64,000 nucleotides of DNA from JBJMLO01 sp045805265 (GTDB lineage Bacteria; Actinomycetota; UBA4738; JACQTL01), in NCBI GenBank assembly GCA_045805265.1, contig JBJMLO010000024.1:1-64000 (forward strand). Direction: 5' to 3'. The position numbers and the translations under genes are program-made. Positions 8,686 to 16,510 of this stretch are shown piece by piece. Within the stretch, counting starts at the first letter, position 1. The number at the start of each line of letters is the position of its first letter. The notes under the pieces are model-generated. The model was not told the origin of the DNA. It saw nothing but the letters and a program-made list of their open reading frames with translations, and made no database searches.

Positions 8686-8934
8686 GTGAAGGTCATCCTG
8701 GCAGTGGTGCTGGTGGTGCTCGTCCTCTTGACGGGCTTGCCGTTCGCCATCGGGATGGGAACAGACTGCCCCTCCTGCCATCCGGGGGATGGAGTCGGAC
8801 CCATGGCATGCGCAGCTTTCCTGGCGTTCTTCGCGCTCGCCCTTGCTGCCGCTGCAGGGCTCGCCGGCCTTCACAAGCATCGGGTTCAGCTGCTCCTGCT
8901 CGCCCGATCCTTCGAACGACCTCCTCGCGCCTGA
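8686..8934 (+). CDS. Small two-helix membrane protein with a CxxCH motif
   Basis: The product is 82 residues with a GTG start at 8686; no strong ribosome site is visible. It has two hydrophobic helices (about 2-22 and 41-62) separated by a short loop DCPSCHPGDG and a basic tail. CPSCH fits the CxxCH haem-c pattern, but in such a short protein it could equally be a metal or disulfide site. The following genes (DUF3105, TlpA-like, CcdA, CopCD) deal with thiols and copper. The function is unknown. Confidence 0.55.
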   Translation: MKVILAVVLVVLVLLTGLPFAIGMGTDCPSCHPGDGVGPMACAAFLAFFALALAAAAGLAGLHKHRVQLLLLARSFERPPRA

Positions 8935-9058
8935 CCGGACAGCCGCGTCCCGGAACGCGGCCGAACGTCCATGTTCAGCCGACTGAGGAGGTCTCTACGA
9001 ATGCAACGTCCCGTGGCCCTACCGTCGCTCAGCTTCGCGGCCGGGCGGTGATTCGGGT

Positions 9059-9853
9059 ATGGCGAAGAAGCGACGCCGGCCTCGAGCAGGCCCGCCGCCG
9101 CATCCAACCGGTGGCCCGCGCACGGTCGAGGCTCCGTCCGCCGGGGACAGCGCCAAGCAACGGAACCGGGAGCTGGCGAAGCAACGGCGGGAGGCCATTC
9201 GCCGAGCTGCCGCGCGGCGCCGGAACATCAGAAGGGGAGTCCTCCTCGTGCTGGTCACCGGGGCGGCCGGGTTCCTCGTCTTCAACGTCCTGAAGAACAC
9301 GAAGCTCGAGAGCGAGAGCTCCTCGCTCCGGTCACGGCTCCTGCCGCACGCCAGCGAAGCTGCGTCGCAAGCGGGCTGTTCGGCCATTCAACGCGTCCCC
9401 CCGTACGCCGACGACGATCGGGAGCACGTTTCGGCAATCCCAGCACTCAGCACCTATTCGTCCGACCCTCCGACGTCCGGACCGCACCTGATCAATCCGC
9501 TTCCCGCCGGCGTCTACTCGAGGCCCCCCGACATGGGCCGGGCCATCCACTCGCTCGAGCACGGGGCGGCCATCGTCTGGTACTCGCCGGACGCCTCCGG
9601 CTCCGCTCTCGATGAGTTGAAGTCGGCGATGCGCTCGGCGCCGTACGTCATCGCGGCCCCGTACCAGTACGACCAGAAGGGCGGCTCGCTTCCAACGGGC
9701 AAGGACATGGTGATGGTGGCATGGCACCGGATGGAGAGCTGCAGCGATGTCAGCGCGGGTGCGGCAGTTGGCTTCATCCACCGCCTCGCCTTTGACGCCG
9801 GCCACCCGTCGGCGTACCGCGGACGCGCACCGGAGGCGGGGAACGCCTTGTGA
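9059..9853 (+). CDS. DUF3105 family membrane-anchored protein
   Basis: The product is 264 residues. A basic N-terminus (about 1-57) precedes one membrane helix (58-77). The outer domain carries the DUF3105 signature: TSGPHLINPLPAGVY followed by SLEHGAAIVWY, with conserved His residues that could bind metal, and a lone Cys near residue 107. The stop overlaps the GTG of the TlpA-like gene (GTGA), so it is translationally coupled to a thiol-disulfide module. DUF3105 has no established function; this context suggests envelope redox or metal handling. Confidence 0.85.
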   Translation: MAKKRRRPRAGPPPHPTGGPRTVEAPSAGDSAKQRNRELAKQRREAIRRAAARRRNIRRGVLLVLVTGAAGFLVFNVLKNTKLESESSSLRSRLLPHASEAASQAGCSAIQRVPPYADDDREHVSAIPALSTYSSDPPTSGPHLINPLPAGVYSRPPDMGRAIHSLEHGAAIVWYSPDASGSALDELKSAMRSAPYVIAAPYQYDQKGGSLPTGKDMVMVAWHRMESCSDVSAGAAVGFIHRLAFDAGHPSAYRGRAPEAGNAL

Positions 9854-10497
9854 GCCGGGCGGTCGATGAAACACCGGAATCTCGGGCGATCGACGCCGAG
9901 GGCGCGCCGGCCCCGCACTCTCCGCCCGACAGAGTCCCCACTGGGAATGGGCGGCTCCGGTACGTCGCGCTCGCGGTGATCGTCGTCTCGTTGGCCGCTC
10001 TGTTCGGGTTCGGGCTGGGGAAGGATCCACGGGCTACCGACTCCCCTCTGGTGGGGCGAACTGCGCCGAACTTCGATCTACGATCGCTCGAGGGCCAGCG
10101 GATCAGTCTTGCCAGCCTTCGTGGACACCCGGTCGTGCTGAACTTCTGGGCATCGTGGTGCCTCGCGTGCCGAGTGGAACACCCTGACCTCACCGCGGCC
10201 TGGCAGCGGTGGGGAAATCGCGGCGTCGTCTTCCTGGGGATCATCTATCAGGACACCCCGCAGGCCGCCCGGGAATTCCTCAGTGGGCTGGGGGGGGCGT
10301 GGCCGAGTCTCATCGACCCGGGAGGCCGCTTCGCCCTGGACTACGGCGTCTACGGCGTACCCGAGACGTACTTCATCTCAGGGGGTGGCAAGATCGTGTT
10401 CAAGCGGACGGGGCCCTCGACGTACTCCTTGCTGCGCAGATGGATCGAACGGCTCCTGCCGAGCACGCATGACGGCAGCGTCGGTGAGCGCCCGTGA
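9850..10497 (+). CDS. TlpA/ResA/CcmG-type thiol-disulfide oxidoreductase, membrane-anchored
   Basis: The GTG at 9850 overlaps the preceding stop; the product is 215 residues. After a cytoplasmic N-terminus and one membrane helix (about 37-57) comes a thioredoxin fold facing outside. The active site is WCLAC (Cys104, Cys107) within NFWASW, and the cis-proline is in YGVPETYF. This is the AhpC/TSA-redoxin subtype used to keep apocytochrome or copper-protein cysteines reduced. It is coupled by GTGA overlap to CcdA downstream, which would supply its electrons across the membrane. Confidence 0.92.
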   Translation: MSRAVDETPESRAIDAEGAPAPHSPPDRVPTGNGRLRYVALAVIVVSLAALFGFGLGKDPRATDSPLVGRTAPNFDLRSLEGQRISLASLRGHPVVLNFWASWCLACRVEHPDLTAAWQRWGNRGVVFLGIIYQDTPQAAREFLSGLGGAWPSLIDPGGRFALDYGVYGVPETYFISGGGKIVFKRTGPSTYSLLRRWIERLLPSTHDGSVGERP

Positions 10498-11225
10498 TCG
10501 CAAGCCTGGTCCAGGGGCTCGGCGAATGGTGGGCGCCGGTGCTCGCGTTCGCCGCGGGCGTCGTGTCGTTCGCGTCGCCCTGTGTCTGCCCGCTGGTTCC
10601 GGGGTATCTGGCGTTCGTAACGGGTGGGCAGGAGCGGGAGGAGCGGCGCATCTTCCCCACAGTGCTCTTCTTCCTCGGGTTCGCTCTGGTGTTCACCTCT
10701 CTGGGGGCGTTCACATCGGTCATGCTCCCGGTCCTGCGATCCGATCTCGCCACGAGGATCGAGGGTGCTGTCGTGGCGCTGTTCGGGGTGGTCATGGTGG
10801 TGTACGCCCTTCGGATCCGCGTCCCCGCTCTGTACGCCGAGCGGCGGCCGCTCATGGCCCACGTACGCCCTGGGCCCGTAGGCGCGCTGCCTCTGGGCAT
10901 GGCGTTCGCGGCCGGATGGACCCCGTGCATCGGGCCAGTCCTGGGAGCCATCCTCTCCCTGGCCTCGGCCCAGGGGGGCGCGCTCCGGGGAGCCGGGTTG
11001 TTGTTCTTCTACTCCCTCGGCCTCGGGCTGCCCTTCGTCCTAATCGGTCTCGGGATTCGCCGACTGGTCCGGACGGTGGGATTCGTGCAGCGCAACTACC
11101 ACTGGTTCGCCGGTGTCGGGGGGGTCCTGATGATCGGGATCGGGATCCTGTTGGCGACCGGCCTGTGGCAGCTGCTGCTGAGCCCACTCCTTCGGCTGAT
11201 TACCCGCTTCAGCCCGGCGATCTGA
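10494..11225 (+). CDS. ccdA: CcdA/DsbD-type transmembrane electron carrier
   Basis: The product is 243 residues with six hydrophobic segments. The two conserved redox cysteines of the family are present: Cys30 or Cys32 in SFASPCVCPLVPGY and Cys145 in GWTPCIGP. CcdA passes reducing equivalents from cytoplasmic thioredoxin to an outer thioredoxin-like protein; the obvious partner is the TlpA-like protein encoded directly upstream with overlapping stop and start. The CopC-CopD gene starts 4 bases downstream. Potential downstream targets include the redoxin encoded at 13519. Confidence 0.93.
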   Translation: MIASLVQGLGEWWAPVLAFAAGVVSFASPCVCPLVPGYLAFVTGGQEREERRIFPTVLFFLGFALVFTSLGAFTSVMLPVLRSDLATRIEGAVVALFGVVMVVYALRIRVPALYAERRPLMAHVRPGPVGALPLGMAFAAGWTPCIGPVLGAILSLASAQGGALRGAGLLFFYSLGLGLPFVLIGLGIRRLVRTVGFVQRNYHWFAGVGGVLMIGIGILLATGLWQLLLSPLLRLITRFSPAI

Positions 11226-11229
11226 TTCG

Positions 11230-13335
11230 ATGAATCTGGACGAACGGACGGCGCGCGCGCGAGGCATGAAGCCGAGAATCCTGCTCTGGCCGCTCAGGGC
11301 GCTGGCCGTCGGCCTCGCAGCATTCGGCCTCCTGGTCGGGCTCGGACGTCCGGCGTCGGCGCACGCGTATCTCGTTTCTACATCGCCGCCGGCCGGCGCG
11401 CGACTGGGAACGGCACCCGGGGTCGTCATTCTGCGGTTCTCCGAGGCCGTCCAGCCGAACCTGTCGGCAGCTACGGTGACGACGCCCGATGGCGGCAGGG
11501 TGTCTGGAACGGTATCGGGTGAGTCGATGTCGGTCACGCTGGTGACGAACTCGCCAGGGGCATACCGGGTTACGTGGAAGGCCGTCTCCGCCGACGACGG
11601 CCACACGACGAGGGGCTCGTTCCAGTTCTCGGTCGCCACGACGAGCGGCCCGTCCGCGGCGACCGGCGGGGGGACGCCTCCGTGGCAGAACGTACTCTTC
11701 GCCGCCGGACGCACCATCGAGTACGCGGGATTGTTGCTGGCCGCCGGCCTCCTCGTGCTGGGAGGGGCCGCGGGACGGGGCTCGGGGCTGCCATGGGCTC
11801 GCGCGGCGATCCGGACCCGCCTCCGGGTCGCGCTGCTGGCGGCGTTCCTGGCCACATTCATCGTTGTGCTCGGGGAGGCCGGGGCGGCGGAGGGGTCGCT
11901 GTCGGTCGGGTCGCTCGCGAGCTTCCTCTCCAATGGAGTCCCGGGCGGTGCCCGCCTCGCCCTCCTGTGCTTCGAGGGCCTCGCCCTGGCCTCGGTCACC
12001 GCGTCGTCGTGGATGCTCACTGGAACCCTGCTCTCTGTGGCGCTGGTGGGTGCCGCAGCTGCGAGCCATGCCGCCGCCGTGCATCCCATTGCCCTGGGCA
12101 TTGCCGTCGATGCCATCCATCTGATTGCGGCAGCCCTCTGGGCGGGTGGCATCTTCGCGTTGGTCACCCTGCACCCCCCGGGCGGGTGGCGGGGCGTCGA
12201 GGGACGGGCCCTGTTGCAACGCTTCACGCCCATCGCGCTCACCGGGTTCACCGTGAGCGTGCTGTTCGGTGCCATCCAGGGGCTCCAGGAGGTCCGGGGA
12301 GTCGTGTCCAGGCTGTTCACCACCTCTTACGGTCTGGTCCTGATGGTCAAGGTCGCAGCCATCCTCGCCATGGTGCCGCTCTCATGGCTGGCGTGGCGGC
12401 GCCGGGCCTTTCGCCGGGCAGAGGCTCTCATCGCCGTCGTGGTGGTCGCGGTCGCCGGTGCACTCTCCGTCCTGCCCGTCCCGGCCGCTCCTGTTCGAGC
12501 GACCGCGCACTTTCCCTCCGGGCTCCCCGCGCCCGGCGACCTGACTCTCGGCGACCACGCCGGGCAGTTCCTGGTGGGGCTCACCATCCGCTCAGCAGTT
12601 CCCGGCCCGAACGACGTCCTCCTGTATGTGAAGCCCGTCGAGGGGCGGGCTGCGGGAGTGCCGGTCGATCTCACGGTGAACGGCCGCACGGTGCTGACCA
12701 CCGAATGCGGTCCCACGTGTCGGAGGACGAACCTGACTCTGCGAGGGGGCGAGCCCGTGCTGGTCAGCGTTGGAGGATCCAAGGGAGGCGAAGCGGGCTT
12801 TACCATCCCCCAGCTCCCCGCTCCTTCGGGGGTGGCAGTCCTTCGGGACGTCAACGACCGGATGCACGCCCTCCGGACGTACCGGCTGGCCGAGACGCTG
12901 TCCTCGGGACTCGGGACCACCGTATCCGCCGACTACACGTTCCAGGCGCCTGATCGGATGGCGATCGACACCCCCCACGAGGACGCCGACACCGTGTGGA
13001 TCGGCGGCACCAGGTACTCGAAGGAGCCCGGGAAGCCCTGGCAAGTGGAGCGAGGTGGGCCGAGGCAGAGGGTGCCATCGTTCATCTGGGACTACTTCCA
13101 TCCGCAGATCGACGCCCACCTCGTCGGGACGGCCAAGGTCGATGGAGTGAAGACACGGATCCTGGCATTCTTCGCAGACCAGTCCGGCACTGCCATCTGG
13201 TTCCGGCTGTGGGTGGACGCGGGCGGAGTCGTGCACCGGGCCCACATGCGGGCCTTCGGCCATTTCATGGACCACCGCTATTACGATTTCGACCAGCCCG
13301 TTAGCATCAAGCCGCCTAAGGGCGCGGGCGGCTGA
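11230..13335 (+). CDS. CopC-CopD fusion copper protein with extra C-terminal lipoprotein-like domain
   Basis: The product is 701 residues. The signal sequence ends ASA before HAYL, which places the CopC copper-ligand His at the mature N-terminus. The CopC domain (about 43-135) is followed by a CopD region with about 8 membrane helices (about 150-420). A long outer C-terminal part follows: a beta-sandwich-like segment (about 430-530) and a domain of about 160 residues resembling LolA/LppX-type lipid-binding folds (YTFQAPDRMAIDTP, YFHPQIDAHLVGTAKVDG). CopC-CopD fusions of the YcnJ type handle copper import or delivery; the extra domain is unusual. Start 11230 is 4 bases after ccdA; ATG 11266 is an alternative. 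Confidence 0.88.
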   Translation: MNLDERTARARGMKPRILLWPLRALAVGLAAFGLLVGLGRPASAHAYLVSTSPPAGARLGTAPGVVILRFSEAVQPNLSAATVTTPDGGRVSGTVSGESMSVTLVTNSPGAYRVTWKAVSADDGHTTRGSFQFSVATTSGPSAATGGGTPPWQNVLFAAGRTIEYAGLLLAAGLLVLGGAAGRGSGLPWARAAIRTRLRVALLAAFLATFIVVLGEAGAAEGSLSVGSLASFLSNGVPGGARLALLCFEGLALASVTASSWMLTGTLLSVALVGAAAASHAAAVHPIALGIAVDAIHLIAAALWAGGIFALVTLHPPGGWRGVEGRALLQRFTPIALTGFTVSVLFGAIQGLQEVRGVVSRLFTTSYGLVLMVKVAAILAMVPLSWLAWRRRAFRRAEALIAVVVVAVAGALSVLPVPAAPVRATAHFPSGLPAPGDLTLGDHAGQFLVGLTIRSAVPGPNDVLLYVKPVEGRAAGVPVDLTVNGRTVLTTECGPTCRRTNLTLRGGEPVLVSVGGSKGGEAGFTIPQLPAPSGVAVLRDVNDRMHALRTYRLAETLSSGLGTTVSADYTFQAPDRMAIDTPHEDADTVWIGGTRYSKEPGKPWQVERGGPRQRVPSFIWDYFHPQIDAHLVGTAKVDGVKTRILAFFADQSGTAIWFRLWVDAGGVVHRAHMRAFGHFMDHRYYDFDQPVSIKPPKGAGG

Positions 13336-13518
13336 GACCAAACCGCACGAGGTTCGGCGGCGGCCCCGGGTGACGGACCGTGCTCGGACCTCACTCCCAT
13401 CGGTGGACTTGACTCCCCTCATCGGGCAAGCTGGTTTGGTGTTCGCGTTTGGTTCCGGCATGAGGATCGCGATCTGCTCCAGCGTCTCAGCGCTGGCTTG
13501 CTCCGGGAGGCTAACTGG

Positions 13519-14121
13519 ATGAAGAAGGGTGCATTCCTGGTTGGGTGGGTGGGCGTGGTCGCACTCCTGGGTGCCTGCGGTGGAGGGGCCCCGCCGACGG
13601 GCCCCGCCGGCTCGGGCACCTCCGCCGGGATCAACACGGTGCCGGGGGGCGTGAGCGTTGGTGACCGGGCACCGCTCTTCACGTTGCGTTCCGCCCAGGG
13701 CCTACGGATATCCCTCGGCGAGTTCCGGGGCAGGAAGCCCGTACTCCTGTACTTCAGCATGGGCCCCGGCTGAGGGGGGTGCATGCAGCAGGTAGTTGAC
13801 CTGCAGAACGACAAGGCTTTCCAGCGCCTAGACATCGAACTCCTCAGCATCTCGCCAGACTCCGTCTCCGACTGGAAGCAGACCGTCACGGAGATGGGGA
13901 TTCACCTTCCCGTCCTGTCCGACGACGGCAACCGAGTCGCCGGCATGTACGGGGTCATGCGGTGGCGCATGGGCAACGAGCCGGGGCACACGTTCGTGCT
14001 CGTCGACCGCGAGGGCCGAGTGGCCTGGCTCCATGACTACGGCGCCCCCGAGCACGGCGGGCTGATGTACGTGGAGCCGGGGAAGATCATCCGGGAGGTT
14101 GGAGGCCGGCTCAGCTCCTGA
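13519..14121 (+). CDS. Candidate selenoprotein: lipoprotein redoxin (AhpC/TSA fold) with Sec-Gly-Gly-Cys active site
   Basis: ATG 13519 follows GGGAGG. The frame runs to 14121 with a single internal TGA at 13771-13773, codon 85 of 201. Upstream are a lipobox (LLGAC, Cys20) and the redoxin start (VGDRAPLFTLRSAQGLRISL, then RGRKPVLLYFSMGPG). Downstream, in the same frame, are GGC and the rest of the fold (IELLSISPD, LPVLSDDGNRVAGMYGV, HTFVLVDREGRVAW). Residues 85-88 would read U-G-G-C where homologues carry CxxC, so TGA replaces the catalytic Cys. Codons on both sides keep strong G/C third positions, unlike a decayed gene. A hairpin suited to SECIS function lies 20 bases after the TGA. Readthrough is inferred; a nonsense mutation or base error is the alternative. 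Confidence 0.8.
13788..13804 (+). promoter_or_regulatory. Candidate bacterial SECIS hairpin for the redoxin UGA
   Basis: Six perfect pairs (13788-13793 GCAGGT... against 13799-13804) close a five-base loop AGTTG with G at position 2. Read as bases, the 5' arm is G-C-A-G-G-T after allowing for 13788 G and the 3' arm is A-C-C-T-G-C. Twenty bases separate the TGA at 13771-13773 from the loop. Bacterial SECIS elements sit inside the reading frame, with 16-37 bases from UGA to a small loop that has G in its first two positions, so position and loop both fit. Confidence 0.6.
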
Positions 14122-14127
14122 GGCTGG

Positions 14128-14759
14128 CTATCTGGCCGAGGGCTTGTGTGCCTGGATGACCTCCATGATCCCCCAGCCGGCCCGGCTCAGGATCTCGAGG
14201 GTGAACCCCGCCTCTCGCACGTCGCCGAGTGGCTCGCGCAGGAGGTGGTCGGCCTGGAATCGAACCGAGATTGGCTCGAGGCCGCTGCCCGAACCGGACC
14301 ACGGGGTTTGGGCTGCGCACGTGCTCGAGCAGCAGCAGTCGCCCACCGGGCCGCAGGACTCGTTTCCCCTCAGCCACAGCCCGAGGCACCTCGGGAACGG
14401 TGCAGAGCACAAGGCTGAATACGACGGTGTCGAATCGCTCATCAGGGAAGGGCATCGACTGAGCGTCGCCCTCGACCAGTGTCACCGTGCGATTCAGCGA
14501 TCGGGCCCTCCCTCTGGCCTGAGCCAGCATGGACGAGCTCAGGTCCAAGCCGGTGACCTCGACTTCCTCGCCATACAGCGGAATGTTGAGCCCGGTCCCA
14601 ACCCCCACCTCCAGCGTGGCGCCGCGTGCCCTAGCGGTCACCCATCGGCGTCCCCGGTCGAACATCAGCCGATCCCACACCCCGATGGTTTCGGTCGTAC
14701 GACGCGGCGTGCTTCGCGTAGTAGCGACGGATGTCTTCCAGACCGAGAGCTCTCGTCAT
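14128..14759 (-). pseudogene. Class I SAM-dependent methyltransferase (UbiE-like), broken by two frameshifts
   Basis: Three frames join into one methyltransferase. The N-terminus from ATG 14759 (MTRALGLEDIRRYYAKHAASYDR, behind GGAGG) shifts frame near 14692 into GVWDRLMFDRG, then the SAM motif LEVGVGTGLNIPLY, VTGLDLSSSML, MPFPDERFDTVV and LRPGGRLLLLEHVRSP. A second shift near 14297 leads into LEPISVRF, DHLLREPLGDVREAGF and the C-terminus at 14128. The first site is an AAACC run and the second a CGGCC run, so assembly errors are possible. If both are real, the gene is inactive. Total coding length (about 210 residues) is normal for the family. Confidence 0.75.
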
Positions 14760-15019
14760 CCAGCTCGTGGCCTCCGATCGATCTGGGCGAGGAACCAGGC
14801 TGGCGGTGGCAGCCTCCCGCGGAGCGAGGTCCATCCTTCCACGATCCGCATGAGCCGACGGCCCAACGTCGGACTGGGATCGCCTCGATTCAGCTGCGGG
14901 AGGTTGGCTGAACGGGGAGACAGAGGCGTGATCCTCGGCACGCAGACGTGACCACAGCTCGGGGCCTACGGGATTCAAGCCGTACGGTCTGCAGGGCCAC
15001 ACCGTGCCTCGCCGTTCGG

Positions 15020-15190
15020 CTAACTCTCGGTCGGGGTGCTGATTCCCCTCTCGGCGGCGGGAGGCTGGCCCTGGTCGGTGCCTCGGCGACGGCCCCGCCG
15101 CCTGAGTCCCAGCCGCCCGAGCACAACCATCGTGCCCATCATCAGCAAACACCCAAGCACCGCCAACACGATCGCGATCCCGCCGTTCAT
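15020..15190 (-). CDS. Small single-helix membrane protein
   Basis: The product is 56 residues from ATG 15190, with GAGG about 10 bases upstream. A hydrophobic helix (residues 4-26) is followed by a basic stretch (LRRRGRRRG) and a polar tail, so the N-terminus should face outward. The frame remains open upstream to 15256, but that extension has no ribosome site. No family is recognised. Confidence 0.45.
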   Translation of the reverse strand: MNGGIAIVLAVLGCLLMMGTMVVLGRLGLRRRGRRRGTDQGQPPAAERGISTPTES

Positions 15191-15389
15191 CAACTCGGTC
15201 GCCTCCCGTTTGAGCGATACCCGATAAGACACCCGCCGAACCCGGAAGCGGGGCACGGCCTTGATGGGCTCGCGTCGCCGACATTGAGGGATTCGCCGCC
15301 GGCGTGCGCTTGGGAGTTCGCGGATCGGAGGTCACCGCCACCAGAGCACCGGAACCCCTGCTCAGAGGCCGGATTCCGCCTCGTCTGGG

Positions 15390-16337
15390 CTAGGTTGCCA
15401 GCGAGTGTGTCCCCCAATCCGGGAATTCGTCGGTGGTCGGTGAGTAGGTGACCTGGTCAAGATCGGTGCCGTCGGGACGCATCGTGTAGATGTTACGGTG
15501 CGCTCCGTCTTCGAGGATGCGCATCGACAACGCGATCATCGTCCCATCGGGCGACCAGACAGGTTCCCGCGCGCGGTATGGTCTGCCGCCCGTGTCGATC
15601 AGGATCTTCTGGAGTCCGCTGCCGTCCGGATGCACGACCCAGATCCGGAAGTTGGCGTTGAACAGGATCCATTGCCCGTCCGGCGACCAGCTCGCCGTGA
15701 ACCCCCCGAGACCCCAGGAGGTGAGCCGCTGGAGGCCAGAGCCGTCGACGTTCACGACAAAGAGGGCGGTCTGGGCCTTCTCCGGCCGGGAGTAGTCGAT
15801 CCGGAAGAACACGATCCGGCTACCGTCCGGCGAGTAGTCGTCTGCACCGTCTTCGCCAGGCTGGGTGGTTACTTGAACCGGGTCGCCTCCGTCGGATGCA
15901 CGTAGCGTGTACATCCCGTCGCGCTGAGGTTGCGGGGGATCGAACCCCCCGAATCCGCAGGCGAGCCGGGAACCATTGGCGGACCAGACGTTGCAGCCGC
16001 CCATAGGGAACCCAGGCGGGATGGGGAGCTGGGTGAATCCTGATCCGTCTGCGTTGATGATAGTCGGGGCGAGGCCGAAGGCGCAGCAGATCATGGCGAT
16101 ACGGGTGCCGTCAGGCGACCAGTGAGGGATCTCCGCGAAGGTGCCGAGGAGCTGGTGCTCGTGCGTCCCGTCGGGGTTGACGGTGAAGATGTGCGAGTCA
16201 TCGATCGCCGGATCGGACCGGGCGAAGACGATCTGCCCGTTCGGGCCGGGCACCTTCGCCTGTGTCGGTCCCGTGGCTGCGACGAGTCCCAGCACCGTCA
16301 TGAGGAGCACAGCAACAGACGCGATCAGTCGTCTCAT
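15390..16337 (-). CDS. Secreted TolB/WD40-like beta-propeller protein
   Basis: ATG 16337 has GGGAGG six bases upstream; the product is 315 residues. A signal peptide (residues 1-28, ending TQAK) is followed by at least five TolB-type repeats, each with a WSPDGTRI- or YSPDGSRI-like turn and VNPDGTH or VNVDGSG strands. Such propellers bind partners or polysaccharide outside the cytoplasm; no enzymatic motif is present. The gene diverges from the BTAD regulator at 16511, whose outer part also contains a propeller, but no functional link is shown. Confidence 0.85.
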   Translation of the reverse strand: MRRLIASVAVLLMTVLGLVAATGPTQAKVPGPNGQIVFARSDPAIDDSHIFTVNPDGTHEHQLLGTFAEIPHWSPDGTRIAMICCAFGLAPTIINADGSGFTQLPIPPGFPMGGCNVWSANGSRLACGFGGFDPPQPQRDGMYTLRASDGGDPVQVTTQPGEDGADDYSPDGSRIVFFRIDYSRPEKAQTALFVVNVDGSGLQRLTSWGLGGFTASWSPDGQWILFNANFRIWVVHPDGSGLQKILIDTGGRPYRAREPVWSPDGTMIALSMRILEDGAHRNIYTMRPDGTDLDQVTYSPTTDEFPDWGTHSLAT

Positions 16338-16510
16338 CACGACCTCCCTTCGCAAGCAATGGACATCTGGGGCACAGTGAGATAGAGCTTCGTTCTACGT
16401 GCTCGAGAAATGCTCGAAACCACCCGCAGAACGCTCGAACCGCAGGTCAACGGCTGTCTCGCTGAGACGTGCGGTGCTAGCGTCGGGCGCTTGATGTAGG
16501 GAGGGACTTC

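Noticed and set aside
13774..14121. Separate gene starting at ATG 13783
   Set aside because: It would begin in the middle of a redoxin fold, has no ribosome site and lacks the N-terminal half; the in-frame TGA reading explains both halves.
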